Source: Hsuehochloa calcarea (taxonomy: Eukaryota > Streptophyta > Magnoliopsida > Poales > Poaceae). From it: a stretch of DNA of 64,000 nucleotides. The notes under the pieces were generated by a model. That model did not search any database. It was not told where the DNA came from and saw only the letters and a program-made list of their open reading frames with translations. Positions 36,375-49,300 of this stretch are shown here, in pieces (positions within the stretch are counted from its first letter, which is position 1; every line of letters begins with the position of its first letter). The stretch spans positions 14,975,385 through 15,039,384 of the forward strand of contig CM070594.1 in the NCBI GenBank assembly GCA_036346395.1, written 5' to 3'. The position numbers and the translations under genes were made by a program.

Positions 36375-38670
36375 GGCTCTGTTTGTTTAGGCTTACACTT
36401 TTTGGCTTATAGCTTAAAGCCATCTTTTTGGCTTAATCAGCTTATAAGCCCTTCTACTTTTAAGCCAAGTTTTTGTGTTTGGTAATCTGATTTTTATAGG
36501 ATGTTGGCTTATTGAGTTGTGTGTGAAGGGTAAAAAGTCTGAATTACCCTTGAGGGTTTGAAGGATGTTTTAAAAGATGAATTTAAACTTATTTTTGCAT
36601 GGGATTTGTAAATATGACGATACGTGCAAGTGTACATACGAAACAAAAAAAATAGTCGTTCGTGCATGTATTAATTTTGAACATTGTGTAATGAACGAAA
36701 TTAATATAAAAGAGCATATATTAGCCAACTGAACAAAATAACACGGTAACAAAATAATATTCAATTCTGAGAGAACAAATTCAAGTTTGTTTCATACAAA
36801 ACAATAATGGAGGAACTTTAGTTTACACTTCTCTTATTTATTTCAGATTCACAAGATATGAAGCTACCCATAGACACAACATCCACAAATTGATACCAGA
36901 CAGGCGACAGTCCTCATGGTGCATCATGTTCTAACACATCCTAATGATCTTTGAGCACAGTTGCCACCCACCACATCTACGGTATCCGCACATCTAACTC
37001 CGTGTCAATGTCTCAAACATACCTCTTGCATGTGAACGCAACTATAGCCAAGTTTCAATGTCTCAAACCATTCAAGGGCTTACCTGAAATACTGTCTTTA
37101 GAAGTGGTTTATTGGTAGCTTGCTCCTGACCGATACCATGGCACCACCTATAGGCATACACAGTGAGGTGACAGTAAAAAGGCAGTAAGTAAGTGCAGGA
37201 AATGGATTACTATATGGACAATGCATCTGTTAAACAACAATATGGCCTATGAGTGTTAGTCTGGATTCCACCGCATATTGTACTATATGGACAATGCATC
37301 TGTAATATACTAATGTTGCACGATGTAGGAAGGAATAAATGGATATGACTGGAACCCACCACATATTGTATAACACTAATTTTGAATCAAACAGAGACGA
37401 TAAGGTAGCAAATAACAATGAGGGCATCACATTATCTGAATGACGAGAACATAGTATGGATGCGTAGGTTCTGAAAAAGAAGAGCAGAAGAAAATGAAAA
37501 TTTCCATACTGCATAAGCTGCATTCATACTACGTTCTCACCATTAAATTTGTTTAGTCATATCCATGCCAAGATAATGGTTTTTTTGTGTGTCAGCTGTG
37601 ATTTACTATGAAGCAGAGCACACATGTTGAAGGCAGTTCTGCTGAGGTACCATCTAACTATATAACCTTTATTTGTTGCAGCACGAATCTCTGGTGCTAG
37701 GAGTGTCGTAAAGATCTGAAGAAAATATAATATAGCATTGGGAAAACGAATGCTATATGGACGATGTACTGTCTATTGCTATGTACATACATGTCTCATG
37801 CTAAAGCTTGTATAGGATACACTCATATGTGTTTACCTAATATTGGTTTCCCACTGAGGCTTCCCACATGCCTGAATGAACAGAAGGGCGAAGCATATCA
37901 TACATAAGCAGGATGGGGAAGCATGATGAACACAAAATATGCACATTGACACAGAGACCGGTCTCCTGAGATGACTGATCGCAAACTTCCAGTACTCTCT
38001 TGCGGATCAACATCAAAATATGCCATTGGATCGAGGCCTGCAGCAGGAAAAATCGTCCTTCACAAAAATGCTTTGGTCAGGGGAGGGGGAGGAGATCGGC
38101 GGTGGCGTTGAGGGAGGGGGGGGGGGAGGCGGTGGCGTTGGGAGAGGGGGGGGGGGGAGGGGAGGCCGGCGTCGGGGGGAACCGAAGGGAGGCGGCGGCG
38201 TCGAGAGGAGGGTAGGGAGGTGACGCTGGGAGGGGGCAGGGCGGCGGCGGGGAGGGAGGGGAGCGGCGGAGGCGTTGGGGGAGGGGAGTGGCGGCGGCGG
38301 CGTCGGGGCAGGGGAGCGACGGAGTTGGGGGAGGGAGGGGAGGCGATGCCGTCGGGGGATGGGAGGAGATCGGCAGTGGCGGGGAGGAGGAGGCGAAGGG
38401 GAAGCGGGCGGGGGGGGCGGCGGAACAATGAAAAAAATATGATTGGGATTTATATACAATGATATTTCGTGGGTAATTTCAATGAACTTCGTGACAGACT
38501 ATTATTCAATTCCACAAAAGCTAAAAAAACACTTCTCCCATGGCTTATGGCTTTTAGGATTAAATAGGCTTAAGCTTTTTATAAGCTGCGTAAAAAAACT
38601 ACCTCTTTGTTTAAGCTTAGGCTTTTTTTTCTTCTTATAAACCAAAGTAAAAGCCTAAACAAACAGGGCC
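36375..38670. mobile_element. Non-autonomous PIF/Harbinger-type element, 2.3 kb
   Basis: The left end GGCTCTGTTTGTTTAGGCTT and the complement of the right end (GGCCCTGTTTGTTTAGGCTT) match at 19 of 20 bases. The trinucleotide TAA flanks both sides (36372-36374 and 38671-38673), as expected for the TTA/TAA target preference of this superfamily. Subterminal sequence is rich in AAGCTTATAAGC/GGCTTATAG words in both orientations. The 2,296-bp body has no transposase motif. It contains an AT-rich part and then an extreme G-rich block, so it must have been moved by a transposase supplied elsewhere. Confidence 0.75.
38080..38425 (+). repeat. G-rich low-complexity block inside the Harbinger-type element
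   Basis: About 345 bp contain many G-runs of 3-11 on the + strand (for example the two runs near 38118 and 38145). A loose period of about 15-40 bp is built from GGCGGCGG, GAGGGGAGG and CGTTGGGGG words. It could form several G-quadruplexes on one strand. Minus-strand frames give Pro-rich peptides (up to 148 codons) without a domain. Confidence 0.7.
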
Positions 38671-38673
38671 TAA

Positions 38674-40199
38674 AATCCATCGTCGCTGCCACCGCCTCCA
38701 TCCAAAACTGCCGTCGATCGCCACTGACCACATCATCGCGCTTATCTAGCTCGTCGTCGGAGATTCGCCTCTATGCTTGCTTTACCACGCTGGCCTTCCC
38801 CTCCACATCATCGCCATTGCTACCGAACCTGACCTCCTACACCCCTCTTTGTGTTAGCCTCACCATTCATCGTCATTGTGTGGTGTAGTCAGGATTATAA
38901 CTCTATGAGGTCAAATACATAATTATTTAGCTACGTGAGGCCAATTTTTGTAAATTTTTTTATTTTTTAATAGATTTTTTTTATTTTAAAAATCAATTGT
39001 ATTGAATAGTTTATCCAAACCCGAGTCACTATCCATGGATGCCGCATCGTGGCCGTCTCATTGTAGCTCATGCTTTTCAACTCCGGTGGAACCACCAGCC
39101 GGGGTTGCAAGGGATGTCTCCACTCCAATGCAGAATCATGGCATCCCCTGCCCACAGACCGAGCAAAGAAGGCCATCATTTGCATGAGACGGTTCAAACT
39201 CCCGAGAGTTCCCTTCTCTCCTCCGAATCTGCGCGAAGCAAACGCGACACCTTGAAGAAACGACTCACATGGTCCATTGTAGACGGACCAACTGAACATG
39301 GTAAAAAGAGAGATGATAGGGGGAAATGCGTGACATTCATTCCCAAAATTTGATGGTTGAGGTCGAGGAGTCTGAAAAAATTTCTATGATGGAAGCATGC
39401 AAATTAACGAGATCGCACCCACCCGCGGGGACGGATCCAGGTGCCGTTACTGGTCCACCACTGGGTGCGAGAGGGCTCAAGCATCGGCTTTGCTCCTCGT
39501 ATCTTTGGTACCTTTCTAATACTTTTGACATTATTGTATCAAAATCTAATTAATTTTATTAGTACGATTGGTACTTGTATATATTTTAAACTTTCGAAAC
39601 ACACTATCTATTATTAAGATAATACATTTAATGTGTTTTCTATTTTAACTTTGTTTCTCCTAATTTATATACTAATTTGAATCATACATGACATTTAAAT
39701 GTATGTTTGCTGGTTTACCTCATGATAACTTTGTCCCATTAGCATCTCCTCTATTTTTATCTTGCGCATGCCACGGTCATGTGATCCGGTGATCTCAACA
39801 CAATCAAATGTGACATTTTATATATACATAAGATGACTATAATTGTCCAAATAAAGCCGATAAAATTTACGATACATTCTACTAGTAGTATATGGTGGTA
39901 GTATAAATCAAATTTGATAATTGATTTGTTAATGATATAATAGACTTTTCTTTGTATTTATAATTTTTTGTGAGAGTATTATGAATTTTTTCAACTAGGG
40001 TTGAAAATACTATTCTTTTTGAAATATGATTCCCATATGGATAATTATAATTCTATCTTATCATAATTATACTAATCATACAATTAGGTATAGTATAACT
40101 AAATTTTAACTAATTGGATGGAAGAGAATGAATGACACACATTTGAAAAAGCTCAATAAAATTAGCGTACGGTGATACTTTCGTCGATCTACTGCCCAC
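38674..40199. other. Spacer without recognised gene
   Basis: A GC-balanced stretch at 39000-39350 carries overlapping open frames on all three + phases. One starts at 39002 (about 61 codons) and could be a gene relic, but I recognise no family. The rest is strongly AT-rich. Confidence 0.4.
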
Positions 40200-40366
40200 A
40201 TGTAATGGGCCGTCCGAATGACCAAACTGTTGTCATGTCTAGCTCAGCCTAAGCAAGGGCGCACAAAGCAAACGGCCCACCGCCCACTACCTCCTCGCCG
40301 CGCGACACCCTAACCCCTGCTCGCTCGCTCGCGTCTGCGGCGACCTGCGCGCGCGCGGCCACCGCG
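40200..40366 (+). promoter_or_regulatory. Promoter and leader of the SPF27 gene
   Basis: TGGGCC (about 40207) and GGCCCA (about 40274) are site II-type elements. ACACCCTAACCCC near 40306 resembles a telo-box (AAACCCTAA-like). The combination is typical of plant housekeeping genes such as splicing and translation factors. The leader is GC-rich up to the ATG at 40367. Confidence 0.45.
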
Positions 40367-43300
40367 ATGGCCTCGTCGGTGGCGAGGGAGGTTCTCATGC
40401 TGGAGGCGCCGCCGACCGAGGGGGCGGAGGCGCCGTGGCGCGCGCCGCCGGACGCGGAGGCGGTGGACGCGCTGCCCTACATTGACGGCGACTACGGCGA
40501 CCCGGCGGTGAAGCGCGAGATCGACCGCCTCGTGGAGGAGGAGATGCGCCGCGGGCACCGCAAGCCCGCCGACTTCCTACGCGACCTGCCCCCCGTCCCC
40601 GCCGCCGGATTCGAGGTGGATTTGCGAACCCTCTCTTATGTTTCTAGGAGGCAAGTAGTTAGTTGTTCGACGCCCTATCGTTGTTTTGTGATGTCATGTT
40701 TGGGTGTGATTTGCGTTTAGGGTTCTAAGGAGGAGACTTGTGGGGGCTAGTGTTTATAGTTGTATGCTCAGAAAGTGTTAAATTTTGGCTGAATAGAAGT
40801 AGCTTATCCTCCTTCACAGTTTTTTTGCATAGGGATGTTGAGTTTTTAGTTGATAATCCCTTTTCATTTTAACCTTCGGAGTTTTTGACACATAATGTGT
40901 AATATTTAGTGTCGTGTCGTTTTGCTATTTCTTTATGCAACATATGGTTTTAGGTGGGAAATTATAGTTTTTTTTCATGTATGTATGCAATTAGGTGTTT
41001 AGATAGATGGAAATCTGGTCCAAATTAGGGTTTCCTGGTAGGATGTGTCCCTGGGGGACAAGGTAGCAGATCCACTAGCCCATAGAAGGACCCACTTATG
41101 TTGGTTCGATCTTATATTGATGTTTATTTCTGAAGGAATTGGGATTACTCATCTGACTGCTCTTGACATCGAGGACATCTTTTGTTTCCATGTCAACTGA
41201 TCACTCTACTATTGTTATGAGCTTATGACAGGCAATTTAGTGGAGAACTACTTGGATTTGTTTTCAATAACAAATGGCTATTGAATGTTTCCCCTATCAA
41301 TAGTCACTAGTCGTTTTGATGGGATCAAACAAAAACCACTAAAGATGAAATATGCATCTCTAGTTGAACTTGAATACTAAAGAGCAGGAGTAGCAGAACT
41401 GCCTAGGTTTAATGAATTTGTTTAGAAAATGAACTAATTTCACTGTACTGTTTGTTTGAGGATTGTTATTGAATTTTCGGATCCTAATGTAGGCTGTGTA
41501 GGTACGAACTTAATTTTCCCCTGTATTGCAATGTCTGGAGGAAAAAGCTGACCCTGAAAAGATTTTTTTTAAATTGTTGCATACTTTCATTTAATAACCT
41601 GGTATGGAAAGCAGCCATTGAATGTCCCATGCCTTGAACTTTAAGCCATTGAATGTCCCATGCCTTGAACTTTACTGAACTATTTATTGAGTAATTTTTA
41701 CCACAGCCGCACTGCAAATATAAAAGGAAAATACTATATTGAATTACTATCTCCGATCCAAAATACATGTCGTTTTAGAGAGTTGGTTTTGGTTTTTAAA
41801 TATTTGACATTTTGGTTTTTTGAGGCAACATTTTCCACCAAATGTCCCTATTGATTATTTATTGGTAGTGGTTTCAGATAAATGAGTATACAACTAATAG
41901 GGGGAAACTATGTGAAAAACGAATCGGGTAATTGTGTGTTGTAGGTGGCTTTGGCCTAGGCTTGCGAGCAGCGCTAGCAGATGTGCATAAGATAGGGAAG
42001 GGATTGAGTAGATTGGGAAGATGAAGTTAATTCTTGTCTGATTTCATTGATAGTTTGAGCTCCATTATATAGATACTTCTTACACAAGAGTTTGTTCCGA
42101 ACTCAAACCCGAATCTAACACAAACTCTTATTACTCTTATGACAATACGACTTACTATATCATATACGACACAAGAAAGGATTCTATTCTACTTCGTTTT
42201 CTGAAGTTGTCGCTGCAGACTGCTACTACCGATGCCAACGTGATATGTAATACCATACCTGACATCTCCCCCCCGGAAAACAGCTTGTCCTCAAGCTGGA
42301 ACAATGGATAACATATTTTAAACTGAGCAACGTCTTCCCATGTCGTTTCTAATGCCAGTTGATCCTTCCACTGAATTAGCACCTGCCAAACACCGTGACT
42401 GAACCTTGCACGAATAGCAGAAGCAGGAGTTGGCACTACTTGGCCGTGCTGAATAGTCGCAATGGAGGAGGCCCAGTGTGCCATTGAACTTTTTCAGCAA
42501 CCCCACATGAAAAACATTATGTAGTCGAGCAGTTGAAGGTAATTCCAAACGATACACCATTGAATCAATCTTAGCAATGATTTGATATGGCCCAAAATAC
42601 CTTGGAGCGAGCTTGCCCTTGGCACTGGATCCGAGAAACGCGGCTGGTTGATGATGCAACCGCAACCAAGTCCACTCGCCCACTTCAAACCCCAAAGGTC
42701 GATGTTTTGCATCATAATACAACTTGTAATGTTGTTGGGCCTGGAGTAATCTCGCACGGACTTGAACCAGGAATTCATCTATGTCCTGAATTGTATTTGC
42801 AAGAGCAGCATTCCGAAGCTCGGAAGAATCATAAACCCGTAAAGAAGGAGGATCGACCATAAACTACACGAAAGGGCGTATCTTGCAGAGCTGTATGATA
42901 AGAACTATTGTAACAGTACTCTGCCTAAGGCAACCATTGTATCCATTGTCGAGGACGATCACCTGTCATACAATGAAGGTACATAGCGATTACCTTGTTT
43001 ACTGCCTCAACTTGACCGTCAGTTGTGGATGAAAAGCGGAACTCAGAAATTGACGAGTGCCAGCCGCCCGAAGCAACTCTTGCCAAAATACTGATGTAAA
43101 AACCGAATCACGATCAGAGATGATAGACGTCAGAAAGCTATGTAAACAAACAATGTCGGTGAAGAAAGCTCAAGCAACTGAGGATGCAGTATAAGGATGA
43201 GCCAACGGTTTAAAATATGCATATTTCGAAAATCGATCTACCACCGCGAGGATGACCGATTTGCATCCCACCTTTGGCAGCCCTTCAATAAAATCCATAG

Positions 43301-46300
43301 CAATATCCGACCAGATCTGTGAAGGAACTTCTAGGGGTTGTAAAAGACCAGTCGTGTGAAGATTGTCGGTCTTGTTACGCTGACATGTAGCGCAGGATCG
43401 GACATAATCTTGGACCACAGTTCGCGCTAATGGAGTATGGAAATCACGGCGAAACCTATGAAGGGTCTTTTGCACCCCTTCGCGACTGGGAGCATGCGCA
43501 GTTGAAATAGCTTCATGCAGCAGTGGAGATGATGGCGGAATATATGCCCGTTGAATGTCACAAGGCCATCTATCAGAGCCTAAGGACTCAATAAATCTCC
43601 CCAAGTGAGTTGTTCCTTCAACGCCACCAAAGCCGGCTCAGTGGTAGATGCTTGCCTCAAGTTATCAAACAAACTGAACTGTGGGCATGTCAATGCACAG
43701 AGAGTTCTAGGATCGAACTTACGACGAGATAGCACATCTGCAACAATGTTTAAATGGCCTGGTTTGTATTCCACCGAAAAATCATAACCAATCAATTTAC
43801 TAACCCATTGGTGTTGAGGGATCGTCGCAAGACGTTGATCAAGGAGGAATTTTAGACTATCATGGTCAGTGCGAATTGTGAAAGCTCTTCCCCACAAATA
43901 TCGCCGCCAGTGCCAGACTGCTTGAAAGAGGCCAATGAGTTTTCGTTCGTATGCGGCTAGACCCTTGCGACAAGGAGCAATTGGGCGGCTATAGAAAGCT
44001 AAAGATCCTCCTCCTTGATGGAGAACATCACCAAAACCCGATGCAGAGGCATCACATTCAACCACAAAGAGAATAGCAAAATATGGTAACTGAAGAACTA
44101 GCGTTGTTGTCAAAGACACTTAAAGTGACTGCAAGGATTGATCGGTGGCCGAAGACCACATAAAACCGTCCTTCAATAGCTGTGTCAACGGTGCGACAAT
44201 TGTACCAAAGTTTTGGATAAATTTTCGGTAATAGCATGCCAATCCTAAAAATCCCCGCATGGTTCGAGTAGAGCGCGGTGTCGGCCGTTGCAGAACAGAC
44301 TGGACTTTGTCTTGATCCATGGCAACTCCGTCCCCCGAGATCACATGCCCAAGATAAGCCACGGACCGTTGGCCAAAAGAGCACTTAGAACGCTTGAGAA
44401 ATAGTCAATGAAGACGAAGAATCTCGAGTACAACGTGGACATGTCGAAGGTGTTCCGACCACGAGCTGCTGAAAATGAGTATATCGTAAAAAACCCAGAC
44501 AGAGCGACGAAGGAAGGATTGAAGAACCCCATTCATTAAAGCTTGAAATGTCGCAGGAGCATTCGTTAAACCGAAGGGCATGACAAGGAATTCAAATAAT
44601 CCCTCGTGTTTGAAAGGCCATCTTGGGAATATCTTCGTCATGCATTCGGACTTGATGGTAGCCGGATTGAAGATCCAATATGGTAAAGAAGCAAGCACCC
44701 CGGAGTTCATCTAGCAGCTCATCTACCACAAGAATCGGAATTTATCCTTAATGGTCATCTTGTTAAGGGAGCGGTAGTCGACACAGAATTGCCAAGTGCC
44801 ATTGCATTTCTTAACTAGTAGCACCGGCGAAGAGGATTAGGAGGTGCTGGATCTTATGATGCCTTGTGCTAGCATGGAAGCGCATTGTCTTTCTAATTCA
44901 TCTTTTTGTAATGCTGAGTAGCGATAGGGTCTGACTACCATAGGCGAGGTGCCCGGCCGAAGGTGTATCCAGTGATCTTGTGATCATCGTGGTGGTAATC
45001 CATGTGGTTCGACAAAAATGCCATCAAATTCGGCAAGGAGCATGTCCAAGAGATTGGCACCATCACATGCATGTAGTCGGGCAGATTCAGCTGGAGAAGA
45101 TCTTTTGCCATGCCAAGTCACGCGATGATCGTTTCACCAAAAGGACATCGAGAGCTGACAAAAATTTCAAAGAATTGGTCCCAATGTGGCAAGCCACTGA
45201 GTGCTCAGGACCACGTCGTAGCCTCCAAGCGAGATCACATAGAAATCAATGGTGAATTGCTCGGAGTCAATGGTAAGTAATGTATTTGGGCTGAAACCGG
45301 TGCATATGATTCGGTCACCATTGGCCACGGCGACGCGAAACTGTCTTGTGGACATAACTGGAGCTGTAAGCGACGAGCAACGTCCTCTGAGATAAAATTG
45401 TGAGTGGATCCAGAGTCTAATAATGTTAGCAGTGACTCCTTGTTGGCGTTGATTTGTGCTGACAGTTGCATGGTGTCTTTAGTTCGTACGCGGTGAGGGC
45501 ATGCAGGGAGATTTCCGGTTCCATGTCGGTCTCCACTAGTACCTTATCGTTGGCGTGAACCTCGTTATCCCATAACTAGCAGAAAAGTTGCTTGCAATTA
45601 TGGTTTCGAGAAAACTTTTCGTCATAATTGTAACAGAGACCGAGGCGGCCCCGTTCTTCCATCTCAGCGGCGGACAGATAACGGAAAATGCGGTTTCCCT
45701 GAGCTGTCGTTGCTACGTTCGTGGTTCTCGACGAATCTCCTGTTGACCTAGATGATTGAGTTGCCGTAGAGGCCCCGGCAACTGCTTGGCTCGCGACGGT
45801 TGGTTTCTGTCGAGCTGGTGTGGGTCGTGTTGCTGGTCGAAAAGGATGAGTTGTCAACTGCAGTTGCTGTTAATAGACGCGCGCGAGACTCATAGCGAGT
45901 TCCAAACTCTGTTGGGCTTAGCTCAACGTCCGTTCGCAATGGTTCTCATAGTCCGACGATGAAACGTTGAGTCTTGACGCTCGGATAGGGGGTCGACTCT
46001 GCAAAGTAAAGACAAGAAACGCTCCTGATAATCTTCCACTGTGCCGGTGCGCTTGCACAATGCCAATTCGCCAAGAGCATTACTCCGGATGGGTGGACCG
46101 AAGTGGGCGTTGATGAGCTCAACAAAATAGCACCATGAGGTTGTCCCGTTGTCGTGTTCCAATATGTGAAACCAAGTTTGAGCTGAACCCAGCATATGGT
46201 ATGAAGCTAGCCATACCTTGTCCTCCTCTGGAGTTCGTTGTCCTCTAAAAAACTATTAGCAACGATTTAGCCATGGGAGCGAATTCTCCTTGCCGTCGTG

Positions 46301-49300
46301 CTTTGGAAACTCAAGTTTGTGGAAACGTGGTGAGCTGAATCGATTCGCCTACTACTAACAGTGGGTGATACTGTGATGGATATGGTGCTGGTGGTGCGAA
46401 TATCTTCATTAGTGATGGTAGGATGCCGTCGTTGTGCTTATCTCTTGCGGCCCGACCCATGGTCATCTGCTAATCAATGTCATCCACCCTTGCCTTCAAC
46501 GTATTGATGTCGGTGTACATAGCCATGAGTTGAGACATGATCTGATCTAGCTTATGATCTTGTGAGTTTGCCTGTACGCCGCTGGTGCTCATGGTGGAGG
46601 ATGTACCGACGGCTCTGATACCAAATTGTGACGTCCTATTGATCTAATCGAGTAATTGTGTGTTGTAGGTGGCTTTGGTCGGCGCTTGCGTCGGGGAGCC
46701 ATGGCGATAGTCAAAGATAGCAGCGTTAGCAGATGCGCATAAGACAGGGAAGGGATTGGGTAGATTGGGAAGATGAAGTTAATTCTTGTCTGATTTCATT
46801 GATAGTTTGAGCCCCATTATATAGAGACTTCTTACACAAGAGTTCGTTCCGAACTCAAACCCGAATCTAACACAAAATCTTATTACTCTTATGACAATAC
46901 GACTTACTGTTTCATATACGACACAAGAAAGGATTCTATTCTACTTCGTTTTCTGAAGTTGTCGCTGCAGACTGCTGCTGCCGATGCCGACGCTGATATG
47001 TAATACCAGACCTGATAAAAACATTAACTCTCTCTTTGTTCTATGCGCATGGAGCTAAAATGACAAGTAATTTGGACAGGAGTTAAATACATTATTATGG
47101 ACATTCAATAGTACGACTGGAGGTAGCAAAGTTCAATGCATGTGGCATTCGATTACGGAATTACCAATAATTATATCAGAAAAAAAACTGATACCTGCTT
47201 GCTGAACTACAACTAGATTGGAGGGGCATTCTCAATCTGAACTAAGAATTCTTTGCAGGCATAGGTGGCCAGATGCATTCTATTAATTCCGGTCCAAAAT
47301 AGATGTCGTTTTAGCTTCATGCACATAGAACAAGGGAAGAGTTAATACCTTATTTTTGACTAGTTTTTTTCTATTAATTGGGTGCTCATCTCTCTAACAC
47401 CACTACCAATAAGCAATTAATAGACAATTAGTGGAAAATATCACCTAATAAAACTAAAACGACAAGTATTTGCAAACCAAAGCCAACTCTCTAAAACGAC
47501 ATTTATTTTGGACTGCAGGGAGTAATTATAATATTTTTGGATATATCTCAGAATACAACTAGTGATTAGTTTTTTGTAGTTGGGCATTCAAACAACAACT
47601 TTGTCATCTTTTGCAGTACCTGATCTCTGTTACTTGTTAGCTATGTAGCACCGATACCGATACGCTGACACGACACAACACTGACACGGGGATTCACCAT
47701 TTTTCCAAAAATGCCGACACGGTGACACAATTATATATATTTAAATGATGATAATAATAATATATGTATTATTTTTCATTTTCTACATGTTTGTCAAACT
47801 GAAATAGCATAAGGTGTAAACATGATTCCACAATGGAGCCTTGATGTTGGTGTTTTGCTCCTCTACCGGAGAACTTGAATCACTGGTTGCCATTTTCTAA
47901 ACCTAAGAGTGGAAGGAAGAAGAACAAGAAGTCAAGAACTCACCACATCTAACTTAGATCTAACCGAACTTAGAGAAGAACTCAAGAGTTTGGAATTTGG
48001 ATCAAGGGTGACGAGGGAGTGCAAGTCTGTGAGGTGACATGAGTCTAGAGATCGAGGGGTGGTCGAGTGTGGTTGGGTTTACCCTTTAGTTGGCTTAGGT
48101 GGTCCGGGCTGTGTCGGCAATGAGTCACATACGTGTCGAAGAAGTGTTGACGCCGTGTTGAACATTAAAATCATTTATTTTTGTCATGTATTTGGCCGAT
48201 ACTTGAGCGACATGTATCAACGGCGTGTCGGTGTCGTATCCTTGTCGGGCACGTGTCGGTGCTAGATAGCTTGTTAGCATGGAACAAGGACTGACAGTCA
48301 TGTTAGTTGAGTGTCTCTTGTACTCAGATATGAGATCACATGCCCAACAACCAACATAAATTGCATATCTAAAGACAAGTGTTCGTAAACAATGATTTTG
48401 TTGCACAACAGATGATTTAGTATGGACAAATTGGATTCTTTTCTAATTTGCTCTGTACTCTGTAGTTTTTCCAGCTCCTTCACAACGATCTCCCTTGTTT
48501 GCATTTTATGGCACCTACATGATCTCTGTGGGACTATATATCATTATCTGTTAATGTATTGTAGTACTTATGAACTGCAGTAGTGCAGTTATTCTAATTA
48601 TTCAAAGGATATCCTGAAGAACATATCTGTGTCTATTGAATTGTTTAGAACTTTTCTTATGCCATATTATGACAATAATGTATATCTAGAGTCTTATGAG
48701 TTTTGATTATTCGATTTTTTTAATGCATGATGCTGTCAATGTAAAATATGTCATGTTCTCATTTAGCGTTGTTTTAGAATCATCCTATGCTCGCTAAAGA
48801 GTATGAACGTGTTAGAGCTGGTAAACCTCCTGCTACCTTAGAGATGTCCCGCTATGGTTTGGAGCCACCCCCAGCAAACAAGAGGAATGATGTCGCTGCT
48901 TGGAAGCAGGCTTTACGGAATGCTCAGAGCCAGCTGCAGCATCAAATTATAAGGTAAGGCTGGTTACTGCATTTGAGAAATCAAGTAGGCTGACATTTCT
49001 ATGATAGAGATACACATTGACAGCCCTAATTGGGCATTAAGGTAGCTTCTTTGTAACAGTTCAAATTATGAATATGGCTGTTGTGCATTTATGAAGTCAT
49101 ACTCAAGCAGAGAAGCTGCCATAGTCATTCTTGATGTGCTGTGGACAGGATATTCACGGAACTTTTTAACCAAAAAAATTGCATCAAGGAAGACACTAGC
49201 CACAGGGTACTGAACTAATGAAATTTGCCATCAAAGTTCAAGCAGTAGATTGCACTTTGCTGCATTTGATTATGAAAGGATCACAGGGGCCAGTGTCTTG

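Larger units (their letters stand above)
41921..47017 (-). mobile_element. Ty3/Gypsy chromovirus, degenerate, antisense to SPF27
   Basis: Reading the minus strand, the order is gag (about 46195-45500), a CX2C-type knuckle relic with one Cys changed (about 45640-45580), protease with LDSGSTHNF (about 45420), reverse transcriptase (about 44760-44360), RNase H (about 44080-43720), integrase zinc region and core (about 43560-43170), and a chromodomain-like end (about 42450-42290). In the reverse transcriptase, PFGLTNAPATFQ is intact but one Asp of the YDD box is missing. Frameshifts and stops show it is inactive. A tRNA-Met-type primer-binding site and a polypurine tract are visible. The direct repeat AAAAC flanks it (41916-41920 and 47018-47022). 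Chromodomain placement after integrase identifies a chromovirus. Confidence 0.9.
41751..47082. mobile_element. MITE split by the Gypsy insertion
   Basis: The two halves are 41751-41920 and about 47018-47082. The left terminus CTCCGATCCAAAATACATGT and the complement of the right terminus CTCCTGTCCAAATTACTTGT form an inverted repeat, each followed by CGTTTTAG or CATTTTAG. Without the Gypsy element the MITE would be about 230 bp. The uninterrupted copy at 47287-47522 aligns with both halves in inverse orientation. The CTCC(N)TCCAAAAT terminus is Stowaway-like. Confidence 0.8.

Noticed and set aside
38013..38459. 148-codon Pro-rich minus-strand frame
   Set aside because: It translates the G-rich low-complexity block of the Harbinger-type element; no domain, and the opposite strand is equally open.
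39002..39353. Overlapping frames in a GC-balanced patch
   Set aside because: Possibly a gene relic, but no family recognised and no splice context; noted only as spacer.
48059..48406. Frames of 68-93 codons near the SPF27 exon 2
   Set aside because: They lie within the 8-bp-TSD hAT-like element and its flank, and reflect its GTGTCGG repeats.
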